This document shows, one piece after another, positions 39,871 to 48,297 of a DNA stretch of 55,637 bases (its first letter is position 1; every line of letters begins with the position of its first letter). Made by a program: the position numbers and the translations under genes. The stretch is taken from positions 1 through 55,637 of the forward strand of contig NZ_JAAEEH010000021.1 in assembly GCF_010179735.1 (NCBI RefSeq), in the 5' to 3' direction. This stretch comes from Anaerotalea alkaliphila (GTDB lineage Bacteria > Bacillota > Clostridia > Lachnospirales > Vallitaleaceae). The notes beneath the pieces were generated by a model, which did not search any database, was not told the DNA's origin, and saw only the letters and a list, made by a program, of their open reading frames with translations.

Positions 39871-41611
39871 GGCCGCCCTCCCCTCCCCGGACCAGCTTCT
39901 GGAGCTTGGTCAGGGCCACCTTGGTCTCGGCGGTGGTCTCCCCCAGGAGGCTGGCGATCTCCTGGGCCACCCGCATCTGCTTGTCGATGACCTTCTGGGC
40001 GGTCTCCAGGGTGTTCTCCTGGAGGATCCCCATTTTTACGGACCGCTCCTCCTCCTGGGTGGTGTCGGCCATGATCAGGATGTGGATCCCCTGCTGGTGG
40101 AGGTGGACGCTGGTCTGCTGCACCGCCACCCCGAACTTGCGGTAGAAGACCTTCCGCCGCCGCAGGATGTCCTCCTCCTCCAGCCACTCCCCGATGTGCC
40201 GGCCCTTGGCCAGGAGCACGTCCGTGTGGAAGGTCCGGGCGGCGATGGGGTTCAGGTCCAGGATCCTGCCGCTGTTGTCCAGGATGAAGACCATGTTGGG
40301 GGTGAACTCGAAGAGCATGTTGCTGACCCGCTCCGCCTTGCTGCGCATGTTGGGGACGCACATCTCCGGATGGGACATCCCCTCGGCCACGGACCGGGCC
40401 TTGTCCCGGCAGGTGTCGTAGCCGCAGGCCCCGCAGTTCAGCTCGTCCCGGGGGGAGAACTTGCCCATCTGCTCCAGGGCTCCGGCCAGGTCCTCTTCGG
40501 AAAACCGCCTCCGGAAAAAGGGTTTCGGCAGGAAGTTCCTTTCCAGCGCCCCCGGGGGGATGGCCGGGATCCCTCCGGCCAGGGCCGTTTTCTTCCCGGC
40601 CGTCTCATCGGCCGCTTCCATCCGTTGGGTTCCTTCCACCGCCAGGGCCAGGCGCATCTTGTTGGCGGCGGTCCGGGGGCAGTCCGGGTTCCCCGCAGGG
40701 CCTCCCACGCAGCCGTCGACGCAGGCGTTGGCCTCCACCACCCGGAGCACCTTGCCCCACCCGTCGGGGTCCTCCCCCCGCTCCAGGTCCAGGGTCTCGA
40801 AGAGCTCCTTGCACTGGTCCAGGCCGGAAACCCGGATGGGCATCCAGGTCGTCCCTTGGGGGGGCGCCAGTCCGGAGAGGATCCCCATCTCCCCGGGAAA
40901 GCGCCTGCCCGCCGCCCCGGCGGTCCTACGCCGGGCACCGTCGGCAACCGGCTCCAGCCCCCCCAGCCAGCCGTGGATCTCCTCGAAGGTCAGGACCCCG
41001 TCCAGGACCCCGTTCTCCTTGTAGTACTGGGCCTCGCTTTTTTTGGAGACGCAGGGGCCGATGAACACCACCCGCACCTCCCGGCCCAGCTCCTCCTTGA
41101 TCTGGAGGGCATGGGCCACCATGGGGGAGACCACCGGGAAAAGGGTGCCGATGTGCTGGGGATGGTACTTCTCCACGTACAGGTTCACCGTGGGGCAGCA
41201 GGAGGTGACCAGCACGCCCCCCTCCCGGCCGTCCAACAGCCTCTGGTACTCCCCGAGGACCCGCTCCGCCCCCGCGGCGGTCTCCTGGACCGTCTCGAAA
41301 CCGGCCGCCAGGAGCTGGCCGACGAAGCGGTCCGGATCCGGGTAGCTGGCCAGGTGGGAGGGCGCCACCGAGGCCGCCACCCGTTCCCCCCGCTCCAGCC
41401 ATCCCCGGACCTCCTCCAGGTCGGAAACGATGTTCCTGGCGTTCTGGGGACAGACGATCAGGCACTGCCCGCAGGCCACGCAGCGCTCCACGTCGATGGT
41501 GGCCTGGTCGTCCACCACCTTGATGGCCTTCACGGCGCAGTGGCGCACGCATTTGTAGCAGTTGCGGCAATCCGCCGCGGAAAAATCCATCAAACGCAGT
41601 CTCGTGTTCAT
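39854..41611 (-). CDS. Sensory [FeFe] hydrogenase with PAS domain
   Basis: 585 residues from ATG 41611. In order: two [4Fe-4S] ferredoxin sites (CRNCYKCVRHC, CVACGQCLIVCP; about 15-60), H-cluster domain (L1 TSCCPTVN, L2 GPCVSKKSE, L3 ACVDGCVGG; about 75-345), a four-cysteine Fe-S domain of the FeS/PF04060 type (NCGACGYDTCRDKA ... MCVP; about 400-430), a PAS domain (MLFEFTPNMVFILDNSGRIL; about 440-545) and a C-terminal coil. This is the layout of the putative H2-sensing group C hydrogenases, here lacking a kinase; the output is presumably through the phosphatase encoded next. Similar gene sets occur in other thermophilic and fermentative Clostridia (hfs-type loci). Confidence 0.8.
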   Translation of the reverse strand: MNTRLRLMDFSAADCRNCYKCVRHCAVKAIKVVDDQATIDVERCVACGQCLIVCPQNARNIVSDLEEVRGWLERGERVAASVAPSHLASYPDPDRFVGQLLAAGFETVQETAAGAERVLGEYQRLLDGREGGVLVTSCCPTVNLYVEKYHPQHIGTLFPVVSPMVAHALQIKEELGREVRVVFIGPCVSKKSEAQYYKENGVLDGVLTFEEIHGWLGGLEPVADGARRRTAGAAGRRFPGEMGILSGLAPPQGTTWMPIRVSGLDQCKELFETLDLERGEDPDGWGKVLRVVEANACVDGCVGGPAGNPDCPRTAANKMRLALAVEGTQRMEAADETAGKKTALAGGIPAIPPGALERNFLPKPFFRRRFSEEDLAGALEQMGKFSPRDELNCGACGYDTCRDKARSVAEGMSHPEMCVPNMRSKAERVSNMLFEFTPNMVFILDNSGRILDLNPIAARTFHTDVLLAKGRHIGEWLEEEDILRRRKVFYRKFGVAVQQTSVHLHQQGIHILIMADTTQEEERSVKMGILQENTLETAQKVIDKQMRVAQEIASLLGETTAETKVALTKLQKLVRGGEGGHGNLR

Positions 41612-41622
41612 GCGCCCGCCCC

Positions 41623-41862
41623 CTATGCCTTGGAAAAACGGGCGGCGCAGAAGGCCCGGACGTTTTCGGGCTGGACGCTTTCCACCGGGCCTTCGTCCAC
41701 CCGGACGGAGACGCCCCGGGTGCATTCCCCCAGGCAGAAGGCGGCCTTGATCTGGACCGCCTCCTCCAGACCGTTCTCCTTCACATGCCGCTGCATTGCC
41801 TCGATGACCTTGTAGGACCCCTTCAAATGGCAGGAACTGCCGATGCAGATTTGTACAACCAT
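41623..41862 (-). CDS. Thioredoxin-like [2Fe-2S] protein
   Basis: 79 residues from ATG 41862 (GGGAGGTAAGGAG upstream). Four cysteines in NuoE/thioredoxin-like ferredoxin spacing: CIGSSC near the N-terminus and FCLGEC in the middle. This short form corresponds to the C-terminal [2Fe-2S] half of NuoE/HydC. It lies 11 nt ahead of the sensory hydrogenase as first gene of the operon and may carry electrons to it. Confidence 0.8.
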   Translation of the reverse strand: MVVQICIGSSCHLKGSYKVIEAMQRHVKENGLEEAVQIKAAFCLGECTRGVSVRVDEGPVESVQPENVRAFCAARFSKA

Positions 41863-41935
41863 ACTCCTTACCTCCCGCTTCGTCTCCGGCATCTGGCGGC
41901 CGGCTTTGGTTCTCTTGTTCGTCTGCTCCACACTA

Positions 41936-41972
41936 TCGTTAATATTTTAACACTAATGCACATTGCATACAA
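41936..41972 (-). promoter_or_regulatory. Hydrogenase operon promoter with Rex-like operator
   Basis: Minus strand TTGTAT (41972-41967), 17-bp spacer, TAAAAT (41949-41944). Overlapping the -10 is an 18-bp near-palindrome, GTGTTAA-AATA-TTAACGA (41936-41953). It differs at two positions from the Rex consensus TTGTTAA-N4-TTAACAA. Rex senses NADH/NAD and represses hydrogen and fermentation genes in Clostridia. Confidence 0.65.
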
Positions 41973-41995
41973 GGGGGGCGGGGGATGTTCCCCAT

Positions 41996-42012
41996 AAAGA
42001 ACCGTCCCCGCG
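41996..42012. repeat. Family B repeat, decayed copy B6
   Basis: AAAGAACCGTCCCCGCG core without a clear closing stem, between the divergent hydrogenase and Trk operons. Confidence 0.6.
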
Positions 42013-42090
42013 GTCCAGGATCCTCACAGGATTTTAACGCCTGTGCCCTTTTTCCGGGTGTACGATGGTTGTAGGAAAGGAGTGATCCCC

Positions 42091-42417
42091 ATGATGAAGA
42101 AGCACATCCCCCCCGCCACCCCACTCCAGCAGCATCTGGACAGGACAGCCCAGGCCCTCCGGGAGCGGGACTTGGACCAGGCCCTCTACCACCTCCAGCA
42201 GGCCATGGTGGAGGACATCCACTCCCCCCAGGTCCAGAACCTGATCGGCATCCTGGCCGAACTGGACAACGACATCCTCCTGGCGGAGAAGCACTACCGG
42301 GCCGCCTACGCACTGGACCCCACCTTCCGGGCCGCCGGCTTCAACCTGGACCGGGTGGAGGGCTACCCCATCCACTACGACCGGGAGAAGATTGACTACG
42401 GCCTGGACCATCCCTAG
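42091..42417 (+). CDS. Small TPR-like helical protein
   Basis: 108 residues from ATG 42091 (AAAGGAGTG upstream). The sequence has a TPR-like helix pair (LDQALYHLQQAMVEDI, NLIGILAELDNDILLAEKHY, RAAYALDPTFRAAGFNLDRV). It heads the potassium operon and the next gene starts inside its 3' end. Probably an adaptor or regulator of uptake; function not known. Confidence 0.65.
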   Translation: MMKKHIPPATPLQQHLDRTAQALRERDLDQALYHLQQAMVEDIHSPQVQNLIGILAELDNDILLAEKHYRAAYALDPTFRAAGFNLDRVEGYPIHYDREKIDYGLDHP

Positions 42418-42874
42418 GCAGGCCCCGGACACCCCCGAAAGCGAGCGGGACCGGTTCGTCTTGATCGCCGGCTGCGGCGGCTTCGGCAGGAAGCTGGCCC
42501 AGGTCCTCTCCGGCGGGGACCGGAGCATCACCCTCATCGACCTCTCCCCCGAGGCCTTCGTGGCCCTCCCCCCGGAATTCGAGGGACGGCTGCTGGCCGG
42601 GGACGCCACCGACGTGGCCCTCCTGGAGCAGGCGGGCATCGCCACGGCGGACATGCTGGTGGCCGCCACCGACAACGACAACACCAACATCTTCCTGGCG
42701 GAGATCGCCAAAACCATCTACGGGGTCAAGGACGTGGCCTCCCGGCTCTACGACGGGGACAAGACCCGGGCCTACAAGGACCTGGGGATCCGCATCCTGA
42801 ACCCCGTGGAGCTGGCCACCCTGGAGTTCGAGAAGCTTTTCGACATCCCGGAGAAAGGGGAGGAACCCGCATGA
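42392..42874 (+). CDS. TrkA/KtrA-type NAD-binding regulator, first copy
   Basis: 160 residues. Rossmann-type TrkA-N domain: VLIAGCGGFGRKLAQVL (dinucleotide loop), acid after strand 2 in ITLIDLSPE, GDATDVALLEQAGI and MLVAATDNDNTNIFLAEIAK. A TrkA-C domain is absent, so it is a short form. The likely start is TTG 42392, overlapping the previous gene by 26 nt, with GGGAG 5-6 nt upstream. It gates the TrkH channel together with the second copy. Confidence 0.85.
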   Translation: MTTAWTIPRQAPDTPESERDRFVLIAGCGGFGRKLAQVLSGGDRSITLIDLSPEAFVALPPEFEGRLLAGDATDVALLEQAGIATADMLVAATDNDNTNIFLAEIAKTIYGVKDVASRLYDGDKTRAYKDLGIRILNPVELATLEFEKLFDIPEKGEEPA

Positions 42875-43296
42875 AGATCCTGATTGCAGGGGGCGGTCGC
42901 AAGATCGAGTACCTGGTGAAGAGCTTCCTGGAAAAGGGCCACGAACTGGTGGTGGTGGCCCGGGACCTGGACCAGTGCAAGGCCCTGGCCCGGAGCTTCG
43001 ACATCACCGTCATCCACGGGGACGCCAGCGTCCCGGCCATCCTGGACGAGGCCGGGGCCGGGACCTGCGACCTGGTGGCCGCCCTCACCCCCCGGGACCC
43101 GGACAACCTGGTCATCTGCCAGCTGGCCCGTAAGGTCTACGGGGTCCCCCACGTGTTCGCCACCGTCTCCAACCCCCACAACGTGGAGGTCTTCCGGAAG
43201 CTGGGGGTGGACAACGTGGTCAGCGCAACCTACATCCTGGCAAAAATAATCGGCCGCATGGCCTTGAGGAGTGGGGAAGATGAAGAACACCTTTGA
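42871..43296 (+). CDS. TrkA/KtrA-type regulator, second copy
   Basis: 141 residues, overlapping the first copy by ATGA. The nucleotide loop is slightly degenerate (ILIAGGGRKIEYLVKSFL), while HGDASVPAILDEAGAG and VAALTPRDPDNLVICQLARK match the family. No TrkA-C domain. It ends inside the beginning of the trkH-like gene (17-nt overlap). Two half-size subunits probably form a mixed ring under the channel. Confidence 0.8.
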   Translation: MKILIAGGGRKIEYLVKSFLEKGHELVVVARDLDQCKALARSFDITVIHGDASVPAILDEAGAGTCDLVAALTPRDPDNLVICQLARKVYGVPHVFATVSNPHNVEVFRKLGVDNVVSATYILAKIIGRMALRSGEDEEHL

Positions 43297-44746
43297 CAGC
43301 TACCGTGCCGTCCTGCGGCATGTGGGCCACATCACCATGGCCACGGGCATCTTGATGGCCACCCCCCTGCTCCTGGTCCCCTTCGACCCGGCATCCGGCA
43401 GGTGGCTGCTGCCCTTCCTGGGGCCCTCCCTGGGGGCCTTGGGGCTGGGCTTTGCCCTCTCCCGGATCCCTCCGGGCCAGGCCCGCCGCCTCTCCGTGGG
43501 CCAGGACGCGGTCATCGTCTCCCTGGTCTGGACCCTGGCGGTCCTCCTCTCTGCCCTGCCATTCTACCTGGGAGGGCTTTTGGACTTCACCGGCTCCGTC
43601 TTCGAGTCCGTCAGCGGCTGGTCAACCACCGGCCTCACCGTCCTGGACGTGGAGGAGACCCCCAGGATCTACCTCCTCTTCCGGAGCATGCTCCAGTTCT
43701 ACGGAGGGGTGGGCCTGGTCCTGATCCTGGTCTCCGCCCTCTCGGAGACCTTCGGCCTGAACCTCTACAGCGCCGAGGGGCACCCGGACCGGCTCCTCCC
43801 CAACCTCCTGGCCTCCTCCCGGCTGATCCTGACCATCTACCTGGGCTACATGGCCGCCGGCACCCTGCTTTTCCGGGTGCTGGGCATGGACACCTTCGAC
43901 GCCCTGAACCACTCCATGACCTCCCTCTCCACCGGTGGCTTCACCACCCGGGCCGCCAGCCTGGGGCATTTCAACAGCCTTCCCCTGGAGCTGGCCTGCA
44001 TCCTCCTGATGGTCCTGGGTGCCACCGCCTTCCCCGCCCACCTGCTGCTGCTGACGGGGCGGGTCCGGACCTTCCTCCAGCTGGGGGAGACCCGGCTCTT
44101 CCTCTTCCTCCTGGCCCTTTCCGTCCCGGCCATGGGCTTCGCCGCCCTGAAGGACGCCTACGCGGGCACCGGCCCCTGGGTCCGGGCAGCCCTCTTCCAG
44201 ACCGTCTCCGCCCTGACCACCACGGGATTCTCCACCGTGGACCTGACCCGCTGGCATCCTTTCCCGATATTTGTTATAATCCTATTGATGGTTGTAGGCG
44301 GAGGGGCCGGCTCCACGGCGGGGGGCATCAAGCTCTTTCGGGTCCACCTGCTCCTGATGAGCCTGCTTTGGACCCTGAAGGGGCGCTTCAGCCCTCCCCA
44401 CGGGGTGGTCCAACACAAGGTCCGGCGGCCGGAAGGCCCCGTCCCCGCGGACGCCCCCCTGGTGGAGCACGCCGGCGCCTATGCCCTCTGCTACCTGCTC
44501 CTGCTGGCGGGAGGCACCGGGGTCCTCCTGGCCTACGGCTACCCCCTCCAGGAGGCCCTCTTCGAATACGCATCGGCCCTGGGCACCGTGGGCCTCTCCC
44601 TGGGCGTCACCGCTCCCGGGGCCCCGGCGCCCGTCCTCTGGGCGGAGACTCTGGGCATGCTCTTCGGCCGTCTGGAAATCTTCGTCTTCTTCATCGCCGC
44701 CCTGCGGCTGACCAAGGATGTGCGCGCATGGAACAAACGAGAATGA
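43280..44746 (+). CDS. TrkH/KtrB-type potassium channel subunit
   Basis: 488 residues from ATG 43280 (GAGGAG 8 nt upstream). The selectivity-filter loops of the four M1-P-M2 repeats are visible (SVSGWSTTGLTVLD, SLSTGGFTTR, ALTTTGFSTVD, ASALGTVGLSLGVT), and the GGGAGSTAGGIKLFR segment is typical of TrkH. About ten to eleven membrane helices. It carries K+ uptake regulated by the two TrkA-like subunits. Confidence 0.9.
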   Translation: MKNTFDSYRAVLRHVGHITMATGILMATPLLLVPFDPASGRWLLPFLGPSLGALGLGFALSRIPPGQARRLSVGQDAVIVSLVWTLAVLLSALPFYLGGLLDFTGSVFESVSGWSTTGLTVLDVEETPRIYLLFRSMLQFYGGVGLVLILVSALSETFGLNLYSAEGHPDRLLPNLLASSRLILTIYLGYMAAGTLLFRVLGMDTFDALNHSMTSLSTGGFTTRAASLGHFNSLPLELACILLMVLGATAFPAHLLLLTGRVRTFLQLGETRLFLFLLALSVPAMGFAALKDAYAGTGPWVRAALFQTVSALTTTGFSTVDLTRWHPFPIFVIILLMVVGGGAGSTAGGIKLFRVHLLLMSLLWTLKGRFSPPHGVVQHKVRRPEGPVPADAPLVEHAGAYALCYLLLLAGGTGVLLAYGYPLQEALFEYASALGTVGLSLGVTAPGAPAPVLWAETLGMLFGRLEIFVFFIAALRLTKDVRAWNKRE

Positions 44747-45891
44747 ACGGCTTGAACGAAACCCTCCTTGGCCCCCGCTTCCTCCGGGACCTGGGAAAAA
44801 CCCTCCTGGCCATGGCCCTTGCGGCGGGGGCCGGCCTCCTTTTTAGGCAGTTCCGGCTCTTCGAGGCGGAGATCATCCTCCTCTTCCTGCTGGGGGTCCT
44901 GGCCGTGGCCCGGATCACCGAAGGCTACCTCTGCGGCATCCTGGCCGCCTTCCTGGGGGTGGGCCTCTTCAACTTCCTTTTTACGGAGCCCTACCTTTCC
45001 CTGGCGGTCTACCGCACCGAATACTTCGCCACCTTCCTGGTGATGCTGGCCACCGCCCTCCTCACCAGCACCTCCACCAGCCGGATCCGCAAGGAGGCCC
45101 GGCAGGCCGAACAGCGGGAGCGGACCATCCAGGAGCTCTACGCCCGGCAGCGGGAGGCCACCCTCCTGGCCGAAAGCGAGCGCCTCCGGGGCAACCTCCT
45201 GCGCTCCATCTCCCACGACCTGCGGACCCCCCTGGCCGGCATCCTGGGCTCCGTCTCCACCATCCTGGAGAACTACCAAAACCTCCCCGACTCCGTAAAA
45301 AAGGAGCTGCTCCAGGATGTTTTCCAGGATACGGGCTGGCTCTCCCAGACCATGGACAACATCCTGTCCATGACCCGGCTGGAGGAGGGGGAGCTCCTGC
45401 TGAACCGGAAGGAGGAGCTGGCGGAGGAGGTCATCGCCGCCTCCATCGCCCGGGTGAACCGCTTCCTGGGGCCCCACACCTTCCGGATCCTGCTTCCCGA
45501 GGAGATGCTCACCGTCTGGGCCGACCCCCAGCTGCTGGAGCAGGTCCTGGGCAACCTCCTGGAGAACGCCCTCCGCCATTCCGGTCCCCGCAGCCGGATC
45601 CTTCTCCTGGCCCGGAAGCAGGGGCAGGACATCCTCTTCCGGGTGGAGGACGACGGACCGGGCTTCCCCCCGGAGGACCTCTCCCGGGTCTTCGACCGGT
45701 TCTACTCCAACCCCAGGACCGGCAGCCCCGAGCACCGGGGCATCGGCCTGGGGCTCTCCATCTGCAGGTCCATCGTCCTGGCCCACGGGGGGACCATCGA
45801 CGCCGGCAACCGGCGGTCAGGGGGGGCCTGGGTAGCCTTCACCATCCCCCCGGCTTCCCCCGTCCCGCAGCCTCCCCCGTTCCCCAGCTGA
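44728..45891 (+). CDS. KdpD-like sensor histidine kinase lacking the N-terminal KdpD domain
   Basis: 387 residues. DUF4118-type four-helix membrane part (about 20-110), a coiled linker, then kinase core: H-box SISHDLRTPLAGI (about 160), N-box NLLENALRHS, G1 EDDGPGFPPE, G2 GIGLGLSICRS. Classical KdpD is about 890 residues with an N-terminal ATP-binding/USP module; that part is missing. The start is given as ATG 44728 (AGGA at 9 nt); ATG 44743, overlapping the trkH stop, is also possible. It presumably senses K+ or turgor and phosphorylates the adjacent regulator. Confidence 0.85.
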   Translation: MEQTRMNGLNETLLGPRFLRDLGKTLLAMALAAGAGLLFRQFRLFEAEIILLFLLGVLAVARITEGYLCGILAAFLGVGLFNFLFTEPYLSLAVYRTEYFATFLVMLATALLTSTSTSRIRKEARQAEQRERTIQELYARQREATLLAESERLRGNLLRSISHDLRTPLAGILGSVSTILENYQNLPDSVKKELLQDVFQDTGWLSQTMDNILSMTRLEEGELLLNRKEELAEEVIAASIARVNRFLGPHTFRILLPEEMLTVWADPQLLEQVLGNLLENALRHSGPRSRILLLARKQGQDILFRVEDDGPGFPPEDLSRVFDRFYSNPRTGSPEHRGIGLGLSICRSIVLAHGGTIDAGNRRSGGAWVAFTIPPASPVPQPPPFPS

Positions 45892-45911
45892 CCGCAAAGG
45901 AGGTGTGACCC

Positions 45912-46607
45912 ATGGATGACAAGCCCACCATCCTGGTGGTGGAAGACGACCGGCAGATCCGGCGCTTCATCCGCCTCTCCCTGGAGACCCAGGGCTACGG
46001 CTGCCTGGAGACCTCCACAGGTACGGAAGGCCTCTCCCTGGCCCTCTCCAAAGGCCCCCAGGTCGTCCTCCTGGACCTGGGCCTCCCCGACATGGACGGC
46101 CAGGAGCTCATCGGCCGGCTCAAGTCCCTCTCCCCGGCCAAGGTCATCATCGTCTCCGCCCGGGGCCATGAGCGGGACAAGGTGGCCGCCCTGGACGCCG
46201 GTGCCGACGACTACCTGACCAAGCCCTTCTCCGTCCCCGAGCTCCTGGCCCGAATCCGGGTGGCCCTGCGCAACCGGGCCACCCCCGAAGGGGAAGCCCT
46301 CCCGGACACCTACGCCGTCCGGGGGCTCTCCATCGACACCACCCGCCGCCAGGTCCTCCTGGACGGGGAGGAAGTCCACCTCACCCCCCTGGAATTCCGG
46401 CTCCTGGAGCTTTTGGCCCGCTACGCCGGCCGGGTCCTCACCCACAAGTTCCTCATGGACAACGTCTGGGGCGGGGCCTTCGAGGGGGACAACCAGTCCC
46501 TGCGGGTCTGCATGGCCGGCCTCCGGCGGAAGCTGGAAAAGGACCCCGCCCAGCCCGAATACCTGCTAACGGAAATCGGGGTCGGGTACCGGCTGGTGAG
46601 CGAATGA
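45912..46607 (+). CDS. KdpE-like response regulator
   Basis: 231 residues. Receiver with acidic pocket VVEDD, phospho-acceptor Asp in LLDLGLPDMDG and Lys in LTKPFS; OmpR/PhoB winged helix in the C-terminal half (VHLTPLEFRLLELLARYAGR, GDNQSLRVCMAGLRRKLE, YLLTEIGVGYRLV). ATG 45912 follows AAGGAGGTG. Genes for the Kdp ATPase are absent; the pair sits with the Trk genes and probably controls them. Confidence 0.9.
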   Translation: MDDKPTILVVEDDRQIRRFIRLSLETQGYGCLETSTGTEGLSLALSKGPQVVLLDLGLPDMDGQELIGRLKSLSPAKVIIVSARGHERDKVAALDAGADDYLTKPFSVPELLARIRVALRNRATPEGEALPDTYAVRGLSIDTTRRQVLLDGEEVHLTPLEFRLLELLARYAGRVLTHKFLMDNVWGGAFEGDNQSLRVCMAGLRRKLEKDPAQPEYLLTEIGVGYRLVSE

Positions 46608-46612
46608 ATTTA

Positions 46613-46679
46613 GGGAAACAAGAACACCCCCTCACTTGCGGACAGGGGTCCTGAATCGTTCGGGGGGCTTTTGTTTCCC
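46613..46679. repeat. Family D hairpin element, copy D5
   Basis: Core TCACTTGC-GGAC-AGGG-GTCC-TGAATCGTTC flanked by arms GGGAAACAA...CCCCC / GGGGG...TTGTTTCCC, with a few unpaired bases in the middle of the stem. It starts 6 nt after the response-regulator stop. Confidence 0.85.
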
Positions 46680-46715
46680 TTCTCCTTGGAACGGAAATGG
46701 GGGACAGTTCGCAAA

Positions 46716-46767
46716 CAAAAAGGTGCCAGGTACTGTGAACGCCGTTCACAGTGCCTGGCACCTTTTT
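46716..46767. terminator. Family A repeat A4, bidirectional terminator
   Basis: Stem AAAAAGGTGCCAGG.../...CCTGGCACCTTTTT with one mismatch (TAC opposite GTG) and a very small loop. A and T runs on each side can end transcription of both convergent operons. Confidence 0.85.
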
Positions 46768-46772
46768 ATCCC

Positions 46773-48284
46773 TTAGGACCCCTTCTTCCTCCCGATCTCC
46801 TCCACCAGCTTCCCGATGAGCTCTTCCGGGGTGAATCCGCCCCGGGCGCTGACCATCTCCAAGGTGGCCACGCTTGCCATGGTCTTGAAGAGCAGGGGGT
46901 TCTTCAGCTTGCTGTACTTGGGGGAGAGGTTGAAGAGGAACTCCTTCAGATGGGGGTACTCCTTCAGCAGGTCCCCCAGGACCGTGTCCGGGGTCAGGCC
47001 GTAGGGGTTCCCCTCCCGGCCCTGTTCCGTCGCCTTATCCGCTTCCTCCGATTGCTCCCCCTTGCTTCCCCAGCTAAGGAGCCGCTGGCTTCCCGTCAGG
47101 CTGCGGATGCGGGTGGCGTCCTGCATCGTCTCCAGCACCCCCCGGAACTTCCCTTCCCCGTCCCGGACGGCCACGTAGGTGATGTAGATGAACTTGCCGC
47201 CCATCTCCAGCCAGAACTCCGCCTCGTCCTGCTCCCCTTCCCGGAAGGCCCGGATGATCTCCTCCACCGTGGCCACGCTCTCCCGGGGATGGCAGTTCCG
47301 CACTTCCCGGCCGATGACCCCGGGGCTCCTGGGAAAAACCCGGTGCTTCGTGTCGCTGTAGAACCGGACGATCTCCTCCTCGTCCACGTAGGAGAGGTCC
47401 ACCTGCAGGTGCCTGAAGATCAGGTTCACCTGCTCCAGGGTCAGCCGGCCCTGGTTCACCGGAAGGACGCCCTCGGGATGGGCCGTCTTCTCCTCCACCT
47501 CTCCCCAGGCGGCCCCCACATAGGGCGGCGGGGTTTCCACCAGGCAGTAGCCGATCTCGTCGTCCCCCTGGCGCATGCGCACGAATTCCTCGTCGGTGAC
47601 CAGCTCCAGGGCGGTGGGATAGAGGATCTCCTCCTCCTTGCCCATCATGTCCTCCACCAGGGTGATGACCTCCTCCTGGAGGTCCAGGAACTCCCGCTCC
47701 CGTCCGGCCTCCAGGTGGCCCCGGGACTCCTTCAGCAGGTTCCGGATCCGGTTCTCCAGCGTCCACATGACCTTGGAAGGCTTGTCGAAGCCCTTGCCCT
47801 CCAGCGCTGGGAACAGCTGGTTCTGCTTCCGGGCGAAGTGGGTCCCGATCCGCTCCAGCCTGTCGTAGGCCTCCTTCCATGCGTCGGGGAGGAACTTCCC
47901 GGCCAGCAGCCCCTCCATCTCCCCCAGCACCTGGCGCAGGGCGGCCACCTCCTCCAGATAGGTGTGGATGGGATGGCCCGGCGGCACATCCGGGGGCGCG
48001 CTTTCCAGCAGGTCCCCGAAAATCTCCAGGATCTCCTCCATCCGGTCCGCCAGCTCGTCATCGGTGATACCGAACTGCTGGAGATGCTGCTCGCAGATGG
48101 CGAACTCCTGGGCGGTGACCTTGTCCACCGCCTCCCGCATCCTGGCCTGGGCCTCCTCCATGGGCATCTCCCCCCGCAGGTAGAGCAGCTTGATGGTCAT
48201 GATCCGCTTGACCTTCTCCTGGTCCAGATGCAGGTGCTTCCCCATGGGGATCTGCGCCAGCTCCAGTTCCGGCAAAGGTTTCAT
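46773..48284 (-). CDS. DUF438/hemerythrin-like/PAS protein
   Basis: 503 residues. N-terminal DUF438 domain (about 15-85, YLRGEMPMEEAQARMREAV), hemerythrin-like helical bundle (about 95-240; HPIHTYLEEVAALRQVL, FARKQNQLFPALE, KEEEILYP), PAS domain (about 290-400; FYSDTKHRVFPRSPGVIGRE) and C-terminal DUF1858 (about 430-500; LLKEYPHLKEFLFNLSPKYS). Proteins of this type may sense O2, NO or redox through a di-iron site. Its start lies 13 nt after the DUF3795 gene, so the two form an operon. Confidence 0.85.
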   Translation of the reverse strand: MKPLPELELAQIPMGKHLHLDQEKVKRIMTIKLLYLRGEMPMEEAQARMREAVDKVTAQEFAICEQHLQQFGITDDELADRMEEILEIFGDLLESAPPDVPPGHPIHTYLEEVAALRQVLGEMEGLLAGKFLPDAWKEAYDRLERIGTHFARKQNQLFPALEGKGFDKPSKVMWTLENRIRNLLKESRGHLEAGREREFLDLQEEVITLVEDMMGKEEEILYPTALELVTDEEFVRMRQGDDEIGYCLVETPPPYVGAAWGEVEEKTAHPEGVLPVNQGRLTLEQVNLIFRHLQVDLSYVDEEEIVRFYSDTKHRVFPRSPGVIGREVRNCHPRESVATVEEIIRAFREGEQDEAEFWLEMGGKFIYITYVAVRDGEGKFRGVLETMQDATRIRSLTGSQRLLSWGSKGEQSEEADKATEQGREGNPYGLTPDTVLGDLLKEYPHLKEFLFNLSPKYSKLKNPLLFKTMASVATLEMVSARGGFTPEELIGKLVEEIGRKKGS

Positions 48285-48297
48285 TGAAATCCCTCCT

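Noticed and set aside
37126-39990. Very long open frame on the plus strand opposite the hydrogenase operon
   Set aside because: It is antisense to three well-supported genes, has Pro/Gly/His/Val-rich composition and no domain: a high-GC shadow frame.
43402-44727. N-terminal extension of the KdpD-like kinase through the trkH gene
   Set aside because: The extra frame is Pro/Gly/Arg-rich and antithetical to the clear TrkH protein in another frame.
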